Of a stretch of 64,000 nucleotides of DNA, positions 50,574-58,095 are shown piece by piece. This DNA comes from Macrotis lagotis (taxonomy: Eukaryota > Chordata > Mammalia > Peramelemorphia > Peramelidae), in contig NC_133666.1 in the NCBI RefSeq assembly GCF_037893015.1, positions 468,901,454-468,965,453 on the forward strand. The letters run 5' to 3'. Each line of letters starts with the position of its first letter. The first letter of the stretch is position 1. The translations under genes were made by a program, and so were the position numbers. The notes below the pieces were generated by a model. The model made no database searches. It was not told the DNA's origin and worked only from the letters and a program-made list of their open reading frames with translations.

Positions 50574-53500
50574 AAATCTGGACATTTTCTATTCATTTTT
50601 CATCAAGAGATCAAAGACAACTGGTTGAGAAAAAATGATTTTGCAGAGCAACTTCTGAGGTAAAATTAAGAACTGTCTATATCAAGAATGTGCCATTCTA
50701 TAATTCAGAGGTATGTTCTTTTTCATAGAATTTTCTAAGAGCTAACACATACACCTGTGTTTTGAAATATCTCATTTTTTATATATAAAGCAGCTAAATG
50801 AATTGTCTGTTGTAGTGTTAATATAAAGATCCTGGGTAGTGAAAGCAAGGAACGCTATAGTTACAAAGGAAAAATTGAGACCTTTTATTTAACACTTGGG
50901 TGTCTTGTCTGGAGGATATCCCAAGTTATACTAGAACCTGATTTATGGATTCAAGTAGCAGACTGAGAATCTGTATATGAGACCATCCTTGATGAAGGTA
51001 TCCTGGAAGGAAATATACAGCCTTTTGCAGATGTTGTTTCGTGTAAAACTAACTATATCTTCATAGTCACAATTAACTGAAAGGTACAGAGAATACAAAA
51101 TCATGCCATACTTATTATTGTTTCAAAATGGCATTTGATTCAGTAAAGACAAATGACATCTTAAAAACTCCCTTCCATTCAAGTATTTCCCATATTTATC
51201 TTAAAATCATATAGTGTTCCAAAGTTCCCTTGTTTGCTATAACAGCAGAGATAACTGTGTGAAACCCTCTGAACCCTCTGATCATTAATATGAAGTGAGG
51301 CATAAAACAGTTATAAACACACATCCATACGTGTGTGTGTGTATATATATATATATATACACACACGTATACGTACTGAAATATATGTATGCATATATAC
51401 ATGTAAACATATCTACATATTTACTTTTACTGTTTGCCAATTGTGCTAGTCATACTAAGTTCTAGCCTTGCAAGGGCTTTGTACATGAAATCTGGAATCG
51501 CTAAAAAAGTTTTTAACTTAGGGGGCAGCTAGGTGGAGTAGTGGATAAAGCACCGGCCCTGGAGTCAGGAGTACCTGGGTTCAAATCCAGTCTCAGACAC
51601 TTAATAATTACCTAGCTGTGTGGCCTTGGGCAAGCCACTTAACCCCATTTGCCTTGCAAAAATCCTTAAAAAAAAAAAGTTTTTAACTTAGGCAGCCACA
51701 TAAAAAAGTGCATTAATGTTTATTTTGGATAAAAATTTAGGTAAATAATGCATTGGATCCCAAATTGAGTTTTAGGAGAAAGAATTTGCATTGTATTTGG
51801 ACCTGTAGAGTTTTTTTTTTTAATGACTTTAAGCTTCTTAAAATCAGTACCCATCTTTTCAATACCAACATCCTTCTAGTGATTCAGTATGGCTATGAAT
51901 TACTGAATACTGCAACCACCAAAGAATTGAAATTATGGGTCACCTAAAGAGGAATCACAAGATATTTGATGATCATGAATAGTTTATATCTACTGTTATC
52001 CAGGGCTATCTCCAGTCATTCTGATTCATAACTGACCACTAAACTCAGTTGACTCTGGAGGAGAAAGTAAGGCTGGTGACTTAGCACAGCACCTCCTCAC
52101 TTAAATTCAGTTCACTTGCTTATCAGGGCATCACTTCCCTGATGTCATGGTCTTCTTCAAGAATGAAGAACAAACATTATCTTTATTATTAATAGTAGTA
52201 CTATCAAAGAATTTAGCACCAGAAGCAGAATAAAAGTTATCAAAGGGATATCTAAGTAGAAAAGTAGGTGAGCTAATCATATAGTAAGAGTAAAGGTGAG
52301 ATAAATGGACAGCCCATATGCTTCACTGGTATCCATGTAATGTAAAGTTCCTAGAGTATTGGAATTTATGGATTTGTGGAAGATTTGGTTAAGAGTTGAA
52401 CAAGATGAGAAGGCCCGAGTTGATTGTTATTTCTACTATTGAGGGTAATATATGCCTTCATGACATCATAGATCTCCTCGAAGTATACAGTGCCAGGAGT
52501 ACACTAAGAACATTTAACCTAATCCTTAACTTCTCCCTTCTTATTATCTTCACTTTTCTTTCCCTTTGCTATCCATTCTGTTATGAATCACCCTTCTATC
52601 ATGATATAAAACTGGATCTATATTTGGAGTAGAGTGACCAGAGGAAGGCAGATTGCAATACGTGAAATCTCTAGTCATGAAGGGGAAAAGGTAGAGAAAG
52701 TGGTATTGCTGTGATTATTTATTGGAACTTGGCATTATTTGACATTTAGACTTTATCATGTTGGTGTTACTTAAGTTAGAGACTGTTAAAAATTTCATTT
52801 AAAAAATTTGCTGAATTCATTGGCCACTTATGAATCGACAAAATCTGTAATCCATAACAATTCTTCATCTAAAATAATTCATTCCAGTTCAATGCAATTC
52901 TCATTTACTTTGCAGCTTCTCTTTGCAAGGCACTGTTTGGTGGAGTACAAATATGTATATATTTTTGTTTAGCTTTCAAGGAACTCTATTCTAATAAGGG
53001 TATGTTAGACCTCAAAACCTAGAAAAAATTAGAAAATGATTCAGTTCAGCAAAGGAAATATCAAACAATACCTGTAAAGGTTTGGGGAGAAAAGAATCAT
53101 TGTTAGTTAGCTAGGGCAACAAGGAAGGCTGCATATAGCAGGTAAAACTGAAGTTGGATTTTGAAGGAGGGGAAGGATGTCAGTAGATAGAGATAAGGGT
53201 GGCAGGAGAAAGGAATGAGGCATTATTCTTATAAAGACATAGTGCTAATGAAGATTGAGAGCAATAAGTTAACAAGTATTGAGTGTATAGAAATGCTTTA
53301 TGAAAGAATACTGTAGTGTTAAGGAGGCAGATTGTAGTGGATGGTGAATGCCAATCTAAGTAGTTTTTTTTATTGGTAAACAGTGAGGAACCACAAAATG
53401 TTTTTGAGAAGGTTAATGGCATGGTCAGATCTGTATATTGGAAAGATTACTTTGGCAGCCATGTGGTAAACATATTATAGAGGAAGGGACAAGTGATCTT

Positions 53501-56500
53501 AATGTTCTTATTTATTCTTAGTCCTTACCACTGCATTAGGGAAGAGCCTGGGTATTTGTTAAGATGAATTCTTAGAACTAATGGAGCCATTCTTCTCCTT
53601 GTTCCCCAAATCTGAAACAAAAGATATTGCCAAGTTATGTCTCTCCTCTTCCTTTGTAACTCAGATGTGGATTTCTTGCTATTTTCTTCATTTAGATTTG
53701 ATGAGGCTGCACTTTCCATTCAAAAGGAAAAGAATATCTATAAGGAAATTGAAAATTATCCAACATGTTATAAGGTATTATATGCAATTTATTTTGTCTG
53801 TGTTTTGACTTATTTCTCATGTTACTACTTTAGTTCCCTAGAAGAGAGGAAAGTATTTATTGGATATTTGATTATGCTGTGACTACATAAAGGAGTGGTT
53901 ATGTGGATGATGTAGGGAACACCAGGTGTAGAACATTAAGGCAGATTACAATCTGTTTATAACTTAGTAGATAAATCCCTGGGTGTTGTCAGAGGAACAT
54001 GGACATTCCTTGACTTGCCCAGGATTATATAACTAATAAGTGTCAAAAGTAGAATTTGGACCCATAATCCACCTCAGTTTAGCATCCTAATCACTAAACT
54101 TGACTCCCTAACTACTTGACTTATCTGTAATTTGTCTGTACTCTAGTAAATAAAAGTATTTCAGTAGATATCATTACTAGATAATATGGTACTGAATAGG
54201 GACTGGATATGGTTTTTCATTGCTATAGGAAACTTCTGGCTGGAGAAATTTCCTTTCCCAGTAAGGATCAGCCCTTCTTGAGCACTTAGAGTATTGTGGC
54301 TTTTAAAAAAATTTTTTAATTTAATTTTTAATTTTTGGAATAAAATATTTTCATTTGTATAATATAATACAAAAAGATGATTGCACTTCTAGTATTACAG
54401 AGCTGTTGAGAGGACTGAGAGATTGGGTGAGTCTTGCCCAGGGGCAAACAGAAGCCCAGCATGTTTCAGTCAGTATTTGGAACTTCATTTTGGTTGACCT
54501 ATAGCAACAAAATTGACTCACCCTGATTTTTTGGTAACTAAAAAACTTTCATTCATATGTGCTTATATGAGGAAATTTCTCTTTCCTTTCCCTCCTTTCT
54601 TTTGCCCAGAACAGGAAGATTTAGTGATGGGGTTGTAATTTAAAAAAAAAAGCAAAGAAAAAAGTCAACAATATACCTAGAGAGCTTAAAAAGAAATAAT
54701 GAAAATGTCATTCCTCTAGTGCCCTGGAGAAGGCAACACAGAAAGTGAGGGTAGGGGGAGAGAGAGATAAAGAGAAACTAAGATGTTTCAAGTAAAATCT
54801 TAGATATTTTACCATACTAGAAAATTGACCTTTATTATATTCATATGCATTTGAAAATTTATCTGTTATCTCTTCTGTTTTAGAAAACAATTGCTCAAGT
54901 CTTAGTTCATCTACACAGAAATGACTATGTAGCTGCAGAAAGATGTGTCAGAGAGAGCTATAGGTAAGACAAAAAAATTTTCAGTGATTAAATTGACATC
55001 TTGACTTTTTTATTCCTCTTGCCACATCTTGAGTTGTCAATGAAAAGTTTCTTTCAAGATGCTTTGTTAGTGATTTCCCATAGCCATTAGAGGCATGTGA
55101 TTAGTGTTTCAACTTTTGACATAGGGCTTTTGGAACCCTAATATTTATTTTTAGTTATCTTCTCTATATGATCTCATGGGAGGATAGGACCTGAAATGTC
55201 TTTGTTTTATGGATTTTTTTGTCCCCCAAACTAAGTTCTTAACTAGTGGAAACATTTCACATATTGAATTCATGTTTTCACATATTTGGTGATAGGTAGA
55301 ATTAAAATAAGATTCATAAAATAAGATTCATTTCTTCATCACAATTTTTAAAATGCCTACTATATCCAGAGCATTGTACTAGGAGGTAGAGGAAAAAGAA
55401 AAAAATTGAGACCATCCCTGGGGATGTAATACCTATGCAGACCATATACCATATAATAAATATACTATATTTGTAGCTCAGGGGGAAGGGGGACTGAGGG
55501 AATAAGAAAAAAAAATACTAGTCCAACTTCCCATACTGTTTTATAAAACTTTTTCCTCAAAATTGAAAAAAGACCCCACAATAATCCCCTATAGTCATGT
55601 TGTTTAACTAGAATTGATTGATAGTTGGTGGACTAATTATTAGTGCTCTTGGGATCTCTTAGGAGGAAAGCAGGTGCCCTGCAAGAGCAAGAAAGCCTCA
55701 TTGAAATCTTGCCATGGTTTTTCTTTTAGCATACCAGGATTCAATGGAAGTGAAGACTGCACTGCCCTGGAACAACTTTTAGAAGGGTATGACCAACAAG
55801 ACCAAGACCAAGTTTCAGAGGTCTGCAATTCTCCACTTTTTAAGTACATGGACAATGATGTAAGTGGCCTTTTTTCTATTTCTTCTTTCCTGCTGAAAGA
55901 GAAACCTCTCAGAGAAGAACAAGCAACTTGTTGTTGTCTTTTCTACCCTGGTCTTCTGGGGCTAATTGTTTATTTAGTTGCTCTCCAGAGAGACCTTCCC
56001 AACTCTCAGATTTCACCATTGGGTAGAGGACATTTAGACTTGTTCTTTTACAGAAACCATGCAGAAAGTTCCTCCAAAATCTTAGGGCATTAAAACATTT
56101 GCTCTGTCTCTAAAACTTTATCGATTCCAACCATATTAATTAATATCAATCTCATTTAATGCATAAGCCTCCTATCGCTTACCTCCCATTGATTGTTTCC
56201 CATCATTTTCCCAGTTAAGAGCAATGACAGATATCTGCCACCTGCAGGAAAATACACTCCAGGCTTCTGTAAAAATTCAAATGCTCCTCTTACTAGCAGG
56301 ACCAGGCAAAATGATTCAATTCTTTTTAGTTTTTGCAAGGCAATGGGGTTAAGTGGCTTGCCCAAGGCCACACAGCTAGGTAATTATTAAGTGTCTGAGG
56401 TCGGATTTGAACCCAGGTACTCCTGACTCCAAGGCTGGTGCTCTATCTACTGAGCCACCTAGCCACCCCCAAATGATTCAATTTCTGTAACATTTACTGC

Positions 56501-58095
56501 TTAATCTCCTTTAGTCCATAGCATTTGTTTGCATGGTATCCGATCAACTTTGCACAGTTTTTAAAACTCATTAGTTCTATAAGAATTCCATTTGCCCAGA
56601 AGAGTTTGCACCATAATTGCCTCCATTTGATTAACTTCACCTTTCTACCATCTCTGCCTCTGTATACTGCTCTCCATGATACAAAGCCCAGAGAAGGCAA
56701 ACAGCTGTCTGTTCTGAGTGTATTGGGGTTTCCTTCTCCCCTAAATCCCTGAACTGAAAAGGAAATAGAATAGGGAAAGGGCAAAGCAGGGAAGTTCACA
56801 TTTTCCCCTTAGATATACTTTCCCTTTGCTTCTTTTTGGCTCTAGGCAAAAGAGTCAGTGTTACTTATTTTCAGTCACTGCTCTAATACTTAGTAACTGC
56901 AAGTAATCTAAGAAATTTTTGTTTTACTTACTTTGATGTAAGACCATGACTGAATCTGAAAAACAGACTATATTTATCAGGGCTTCCACTATGCATTGCT
57001 TCCTTTTTTCTATAAAATAATGACAGACCTCATAGAAGACAAGTGTGTTTATGTATATTTTTCATATCTTAGAATAAATATGCAATGCCTTCAATAGAGT
57101 CATTCTTCATTGGAGGTCCTGTTTGGTTGAAGGTGAATTCTTGCATGTCCTAAAGACCATGTTTAAAGAATTCTAAGTCTTTTACTTCCAGGTCTGTCAG
57201 GAGAATATGCAAGTACTTTAGTAAATATATAAAAGTTTATACTCACATAGACAAGCACAATCATTTCTTGGCTTTAATTCTTAAGTAAACTAAACATGTT
57301 TTGTTTATATTTATTTGCTTAAACATAATATTTTTTAAGATACTGTGAAGCAAAATTAGGACAACTGTCCCAGTTATCTCAAGTTCCTACGTAATGGAAC
57401 TGGCATTTTTTTTCGCAAGGTAGGAGGGTTAAGTGACTTGCCCAAGGTCACATAGCTAGGTAATTATTAAGTCTCTGAGGCCACATTTGAACTTAGGTCC
57501 TCCTAACTCCAAGGTTGGTGCTCTATCCACTTCGCCACCTAGCTGCCCTCCACTGTGCCACCTTGCTGTCCCAGGAACTAACTTTTTTCCAAGTCAAATC
57601 AACATGTATTTATTAAGCACTTAGTATATGTCAGGACATGTGCTAAGCACTGGAAGTCAGGTGCAAGCAAAAAGACAAAAATTAATTAATGAAGTTTGAC
57701 TGTATTACAATTTCATGTTACTCCCATGGAAAGATGATTCTAGCAAATAGCAGTCATTATACATCTCCAGGTATTTAATATCCATGAAAAGAAGAGGCAA
57801 TGAAACCTCATGATTCTTAGTGTTGTAGAAGTAGCTCTAAAGTCAGAACAATACCGAGTTCAGATTCCAGTGGTGTGGTGAGACCTGCATCTCATATCTG
57901 TATGTCAGAGCTCTTTACTTTTTCGCGTCTGTTTATTATCTACAGTATGCCAAGCTGGGCTTAAGTTTGATGGTCCCAGGAGGGGGAATCAAGAAGAAAT
58001 CACCAGCAACACCACAGGCCAAAAGTGAAGGAGCAGAAGCCACAGCTGCTGGGGGTGAGGAAGAAGAGGATGAATATTCAGGAGGACTGTGCTAG
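24634..58095 (+). CDS. NAPG: NAPG, gamma-SNAP (12 coding exons, complete)
   Basis: Gamma-soluble NSF attachment protein is a peripheral membrane adaptor. With the ATPase NSF it binds assembled SNARE complexes so that they can be taken apart and reused in vesicle fusion. Joined exons (24634-24689, 33878-33945, 36183-36267, 37181-37198, 37759-37789, 48424-48533, 48648-48714, 49596-49666, 53696-53774, 54884-54963, 55730-55859, 57946-58095) total 945 nt, 314 residues plus stop; human has 312. Recognisable segments are MAAQKINEALEHIAKAEKY at the start, helical-hairpin (TPR-like) repeats typical of SNAPs such as YEQAGMMLKEMQKLPEAVQL and NPEKAVQLYQQTANVFENEE, YPTCYKKTIAQVLVHLHRND, and the acidic tail ending DEYSGGLC. 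All introns are GT-AG with matching phases. The ATG at 24634 has G at -3 and +4 and is the first in-frame ATG of the open upstream frame. It differs from my memory of the human protein by a few substitutions (for example Val for Ala in LLGKVSRLL) and a two-residue longer acidic tail. Confidence 0.97.
24818..24876. promoter_or_regulatory. ZNF143-type site and two ETS-type sites in intron 1
   Basis: 24818-24835 is, on the minus strand, ACTACAACTCCCAGGGGG, a close match to the ZNF143/SBS motif (ACTACAATTCCCAG). Two CCGGAAGTGA decamers, strong ETS/GABPA-type motifs, lie at 24855-24864 and 24867-24876. All sit about 130-190 bp after the exon 1 donor, inside the CpG island. Confidence 0.7.
25113..25253 (+). 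mobile_element. Marsupial tRNA-derived SINE with short head deletion
   Basis: 'ggggcggctaggtggggcgc' shows a deletion in the box A region. Tail GCCTTGCAGAAACC plus poly(A). A direct repeat TGTCATTTGA lies at 25103-25112 and 25254-25263. Confidence 0.9.
25294..25531 (-). mobile_element. L1 3' UTR fragment
   Basis: Nearly parallel to 12889-13130 ('ttacttccctccccctaccc', 'tggtatacactgatccaaat', 'gaaatcatatcctcaaggaa'). It is truncated to about 240 bp. A near-identical direct repeat TGATACGAGTTTT / TGATCCGAGTTTT flanks it at 25281-25293 and 25532-25544. Confidence 0.85.
25545..26760. other. Intron 1, unassigned
   Basis: Intron sequence with no nameable repeat. Minus-strand frames at 26346-26754 show no domain. 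Confidence 0.4.
26765..26905 (-). repeat. MIR-like relic
   Basis: 'gagaaataagtaacttgccc' then 'caaattatgaca' and 'ccactataccaccagacctt' follow the reversed MIR order. Confidence 0.45.
26998..27112. repeat. Polypyrimidine tract
   Basis: About 115 bp almost purely C and T on the plus strand (CTT/CCT units) in intron 1. Such tracts can adopt triplex structure. Confidence 0.9.
27530..27900 (+). repeat. L2-like 3' end relics
   Basis: 'gagctccttgagggcaggga' with 'ctatttttacctttatttgt' is the conserved L2 3' region. 27630-27900 repeats the same theme ('aagatgcctttcctagacct', 'cttgtattgtccagtaccca'). Confidence 0.5.
28143..28215 (-). repeat. Scrambled SINE remnant
   Basis: The reversed SINE head 'ctagccacccct' comes before the reversed tail 'tttttgcaaggcagtggggt', the opposite of normal order. 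It is therefore two remnants or a rearranged copy. Confidence 0.4.
28385..28530 (-). repeat. MIR relic
   Basis: 'gcagaggtggaagctaagat' ... 'gttggaatttgaacctaggt' ... 'cttataccac' in reversed MIR order. Confidence 0.5.
28850..29135 (-). mobile_element. Long-tailed tRNA-derived SINE, diverged
   Basis: 'tcattttcaaagaagacctt', 'gaggtgatatcatgaaaagc', 'agtctcacttttctctagag' and 'tttgaacttaggccctcctg' follow the reversed order of the copy at 6721. Confidence 0.65.
29575..30010. repeat. MIR-like relics, two
   Basis: 29575-29700 (-) carries 'catttatatagcattttaag' and 'tttatctcatttgacc'. 29850-30010 (+) carries 'ttaggcaagtcctataagca' and 'gttatctgtaaaatgaggga'. Both follow MIR order but are diverged. 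Confidence 0.45.
30496..30582. repeat. (ACAT)n/(AC)n microsatellite
   Basis: Interrupted ACATACAT and ACACAT repeat in intron 1. Confidence 0.9.
30785..31125 (+). repeat. Old repeat relic followed by MIR
   Basis: 30785-30855 has the 'aagcacctactttgttcaga' and 'gcattatgctagg' motifs of the unnamed old family. 30870-31125 is a long MIR copy ('caatgtcctcatctgtaaaa', 'ggattgttatgagacttaaa', 'tatgtaaagtgcttgcaact'). Confidence 0.6.
31540..31760 (+). repeat. MIR relic
   Basis: 'tttaaaatcagagaggaacc' ... 'tggatttgaattctaccttt' ... 'ttatctttaaaatggtaatt' ... 'aaagtgctttgtaaaactta' in MIR order. Confidence 0.6.
31770..32820. other. Intron 1, mostly unassigned
   Basis: AT-rich. A weak MIR-like piece may lie at 32280-32410 ('agtcatgtagtccaactcat'). 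Nothing else is nameable. Confidence 0.35.
32825..33030 (-). mobile_element. CORE-SINE/MIR-like marsupial SINE
   Basis: 'tttttcagtcatgtcctact', 'cctggagtggtttgcagttc', 'aactgagacaaacaggatta' and 'tttgaactcaggcctgacac' occur in reversed family order. Confidence 0.7.
33065..33350 (-). mobile_element. Old L1 3' region
   Basis: 'ctttaatagttaatcatcat', 'tttttaaaatgcaataatat' and 'tcagtttccaattctttgtg' parallel 41950-42150 but are more diverged. Confidence 0.5.
33878..33945 (+). CDS. NAPG: NAPG coding exon 2
   Basis: 68 nt. Completes Tyr19 and encodes LKTGFLKWKPDYDSAASEYG then KA. Acceptor ACTTTAG, donor GTAGGA. Ends one base into codon 42. Confidence 0.97.
33946..36182. other. NAPG: Intron 2
   Basis: AT-rich. 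35660-35890 carries the unnamed old repeat family ('cactccctgagctcctggga', 'acaaccaagctatatacaag'). A MIR-like 'cctcatctgtaaaatgaggt' follows near 35968. The rest is unassigned. Confidence 0.45.
36183..36267 (+). CDS. NAPG: NAPG coding exon 3
   Basis: 85 nt, encodes AVAFKNAKQFEQAKDACLRE then AAAHENNR plus two bases of Ala70. Acceptor TTTCAG, donor GTATCT. Confidence 0.96.
36600..36800 (+). repeat. Old repeat relic in intron 3
   Basis: 'ttaagcacctattgtgtgtg' then 'ctgggaatacagatacaaaa' and 'tctctgccctcaaggagg' follow the unnamed old family in order, more completely than most other copies in this window. Confidence 0.5.
37181..37198 (+). CDS. NAPG: NAPG coding exon 4, 18-nt microexon
   Basis: Only 18 nt between acceptor TCCTCAG and donor GTAAGT. 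Completes Ala70 and adds LFHAA plus two bases of Lys76. The length is a multiple of three and both flanking introns are phase 2, so skipping would remove six residues without a frameshift. The encoded ALFHAAKAYEQAG path matches gamma-SNAP, so its inclusion is required for the known protein. Confidence 0.93.
37759..37789 (+). CDS. NAPG: NAPG coding exon 5
   Basis: 31 nt. Completes Lys76 and encodes AYEQAGMMLK. Acceptor TTTGCAG, donor GTCAGT. Ends in phase 0. Confidence 0.96.
38041..38700. other. Non-HAL1 DNA inside the HAL1 insertion (candidate 3' transduction)
   Basis: 38085-38290 is a 3' end of the second L1 family in plus orientation, ending 'catgtaattgggaaaaaata'. 38290-38700 appears unique in the window apart from the short match described at 40511. 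The whole segment sits between the HAL1's own A-rich end and the poly(T) next to the target-site duplication. Confidence 0.6.
39052..39195 (+). mobile_element. SINE-derived block captured inside HAL1 3' region (second copy)
   Basis: 'ggggcagctgagtggtgcag' ... 'gagcaccatccctggggcca' ... 'caccttgcaaaaaag', antisense to the HAL1. It has the same diverged sequence and the same HAL1 flanks ('gcacattttagaagagg' on one side, the 'agatataac' region on the other) as at 9720-9866. Confidence 0.75.
40401..40591 (-). mobile_element. tRNA-derived SINE in HAL1, carrying a foreign 58-bp insert
   Basis: Tail first ('gcaaggcaatggggttaagt'), then the reversed box B region, then 40511-40568 which is not SINE, then the reversed head 'cactgcaccaccgagccacc'. 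A direct repeat CTCAATAACTTTTT lies at 40386-40400 and 40592-40605 (one extra T at left). The insert replaces about 10 bp of the SINE. Confidence 0.9.
40511..40568 (+). repeat. Local copy of 38484-38546 inserted in a SINE
   Basis: GAATAATTAGCAG, then ATTTAGTTCTGTTGAACAG, AAGAAATGCAGCAGTA and TAAGGGATC match 38484-38546 in the same orientation with one substitution and a 5-bp gap (CATAG absent here). Both junctions show 2-3 bases shared with the SINE (GG at left, ATC at right). Confidence 0.9.
42604..42643. repeat. (AT)n microsatellite
   Basis: Pure AT run within the old L1. Confidence 0.95.
42840..44070 (-). other. Unassigned; possible old retrocopy or unique DNA
   Basis: The minus strand shows protein-like stretches without an assignable family. 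Around 43960-44060 it reads KSEEQDIKDGGSDKDFGSPM then YIFDIQKNAKATER, and 42838-43053 has a 71-codon frame. Frames change and stops are frequent. A SINE at 43672-43826 lies inside. I could not match it to a gene, so this may be chance. Confidence 0.2.
43672..43826 (-). mobile_element. Marsupial tRNA-derived SINE, full length
   Basis: Poly(T), 'ggtttttgcaaggcaaatgg', the reversed box B region and head ending 'gcgccacctagccacccc'. A short direct repeat TACAGCTC lies at 43664-43671 and 43827-43834. Confidence 0.9.
44100..46250. other. NAPG: Intron 5, unassigned
   Basis: About 2.1 kb in the middle of intron 5 with no repeat that I can name, unusual for this window. No open frame of note. Confidence 0.4.
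46266..46415 (+). mobile_element. Marsupial tRNA-derived SINE, perfect 15-bp duplication
   Basis: Head 'ggggcggctaggtggcgtag', box B GGTTCAAATCC, tail CCTTGCAAAAAAAAATAAA. Perfect direct repeat TAAAATGGAACTTTG at 46251-46265 and 46416-46430. It lies within an old L2. Confidence 0.94.
46431..47190 (+). mobile_element. L2 3' region
   Basis: It follows the order of L2 3' ends: 'ggttctcttgtcttggagtc', 'cacaaagtggtcaaattaat', 'cctctaagatataattcaga', 'aaagccattcataacctgac', 'tgtccttgtgtccccagcac', 'cttaataaatgcttattgaa'. Degraded. Confidence 0.65.
47560..47960 (+). repeat. Old dispersed repeat, unnamed family
   Basis: 'gaagagccttgattgctagg' then 'gaatttgaaccttattcagt' and 'ttaggcagccttgtgcttga' share their order with 53300-53470. 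This indicates one ancient repeat family that I cannot name. Confidence 0.4.
48065..48225 (-). mobile_element. L1 3' end fragment near exon 6
   Basis: 'ttttttcaattacatatgaa', 'caatttgatatagattatac', 'atgtgaaatcctataaaaca' match the reversed 3' end of the second L1 family. It lies about 200 bp before the exon 6 acceptor. Confidence 0.55.
48424..48533 (+). CDS. NAPG: NAPG coding exon 6
   Basis: 110 nt, encodes EMQKLPEAVQLIEKASMMYL then ENGTPDTAAMALERAG and two bases of Lys123. The acceptor is CTAAAG. An alternative AG 18 nt upstream would add a stop, so this start is the only workable one. Donor GTAAGT. Confidence 0.96.
48648..48714 (+). CDS. NAPG: NAPG coding exon 7
   Basis: 67 nt after a 114-bp intron, the shortest in the gene. 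Encodes LIENVNPEKAVQLYQQTANV then FE. Acceptor ATTTTAG, donor GTAAGT. Confidence 0.97.
49480..49560 (+). repeat. L2/MIR-type 3' end relic
   Basis: 'tagttccttgcacatagtag' followed by 'tttaataaatgcttgttgta' is the conserved 3' end shared by L2 and MIR. Confidence 0.5.
49596..49666 (+). CDS. NAPG: NAPG coding exon 8
   Basis: 71 nt, encodes NEERLRQAVELLGKVSRLLV then RGR and two bases of Arg169. Acceptor CCCTAAG, donor GTATGC. Confidence 0.96.
50225..50420 (+). repeat. Old dispersed repeat relic
   Basis: 'caagcatttattaagtgctt', 'aaagaaaggcaaaagatagc', 'cagtctaatgggagacataa' and 'ctatgtacaagcaagagaaa' show the unnamed old family at its best preserved in this window. Confidence 0.5.
50536..50571. 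repeat. (AC)n microsatellite
   Basis: About 18 AC units in intron 8. Confidence 0.95.
51327..51370. repeat. Near-palindromic (GT)n(AT)n(AC)n tract
   Basis: ATACGT, GT units, an AT core, AC units and ACGTAT form an imperfect palindrome of about 44 bp that could extrude a hairpin. Confidence 0.85.
51523..51672 (+). mobile_element. Marsupial tRNA-derived SINE, 20-bp duplication
   Basis: Head 'ggcagctaggtggagtagtg', box B GGTTCAAATCC, tail CCTTGCAAAAATCC plus poly(A). Perfect direct repeat AAAAAAGTTTTTAACTTAGG at 51503-51522 and 51673-51692. Likely among the younger SINEs here. Confidence 0.95.
51998..52185 (+). mobile_element. 3' part of long-tailed SINE
   Basis: 'tccagtcattctgattcata', 'aaggctggtgacttagcaca', 'cctgatgtcatggtcttctt' and 'aagaatgaagaacaaaca' match the second block of the long SINE. 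The tRNA-like head is missing. Confidence 0.65.
52190..53480. other. NAPG: Intron 8, mostly unassigned with old repeat pieces
   Basis: 52880-53010 and 53090-53480 carry pieces of the unnamed old family ('ttgaaggaggggaaggatgt', 'ggttaatggcatggtcagat', 'attactttggcagccatgtg'). The rest is unassigned. Confidence 0.4.
53696..53774 (+). CDS. NAPG: NAPG coding exon 9
   Basis: 79 nt. Completes Arg169 and encodes FDEAALSIQKEKNIYKEIEN then YPTCYK. Acceptor CATTTAG, donor GTATTA. Phase 0 end. Confidence 0.97.
53990..54115 (-). repeat. MIR relic
   Basis: 'ccttgacttgcccaggatta' ... 'aagtagaatttggacccata' ... 'cctaatcactaaacttgact' in reversed MIR order. Confidence 0.5.
54884..54963 (+). CDS. NAPG: NAPG coding exon 10
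   Basis: 80 nt, encodes KTIAQVLVHLHRNDYVAAER then CVRESY and two bases of Ser222. Acceptor GTTTTAG, donor GTAAGA. Confidence 0.97.
55730..55859 (+). CDS. NAPG: NAPG coding exon 11
   Basis: 130 nt. Completes Ser222 and encodes IPGFNGSEDCTALEQLLEGY, DQQDQDQVSEVCNSPLFKYM and DND. Acceptor CTTTTAG, donor GTAAGT. This is the conserved C-terminal SNAP segment. Confidence 0.97.
56322..56470 (-). mobile_element. Marsupial tRNA-derived SINE, full length
   Basis: 'agtttttgcaaggcaatggg', reversed box B region, head ending 'gccacctagccaccccc'. Direct repeat AAATGATTCAATT at 56309-56321 and 56471-56483. Confidence 0.93.
57400..57565 (-). mobile_element. tRNA-derived SINE with doubled head
   Basis: Older copy ('gcaaggtaggagggttaagt', 'gacttgcccaaggtcacata'). 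After the reversed head 'gccacctagctgccc' a second partial head 'ctccactgtgccaccttgct' follows. Confidence 0.8.
57590..57690 (+). repeat. Old dispersed repeat relic
   Basis: 'catgtatttattaagcactt', 'gtgctaagcactggaagtca' match the unnamed old family. Confidence 0.45.
57946..58095 (+). CDS. NAPG: NAPG coding exon 12 and stop
   Basis: 150 nt including TAG. Encodes YAKLGLSLMVPGGGIKKKSP, ATPQAKSEGAEATAAGGEEE and EDEYSGGLC. The basic stretch then acidic tail match gamma-SNAP; the region between them is the least conserved part. Acceptor CTACAG. Confidence 0.97.
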   Translation, partial: YAKLGLSLMVPGGGIKKKSPATPQAKSEGAEATAAGGEEEEDEYSGGLC

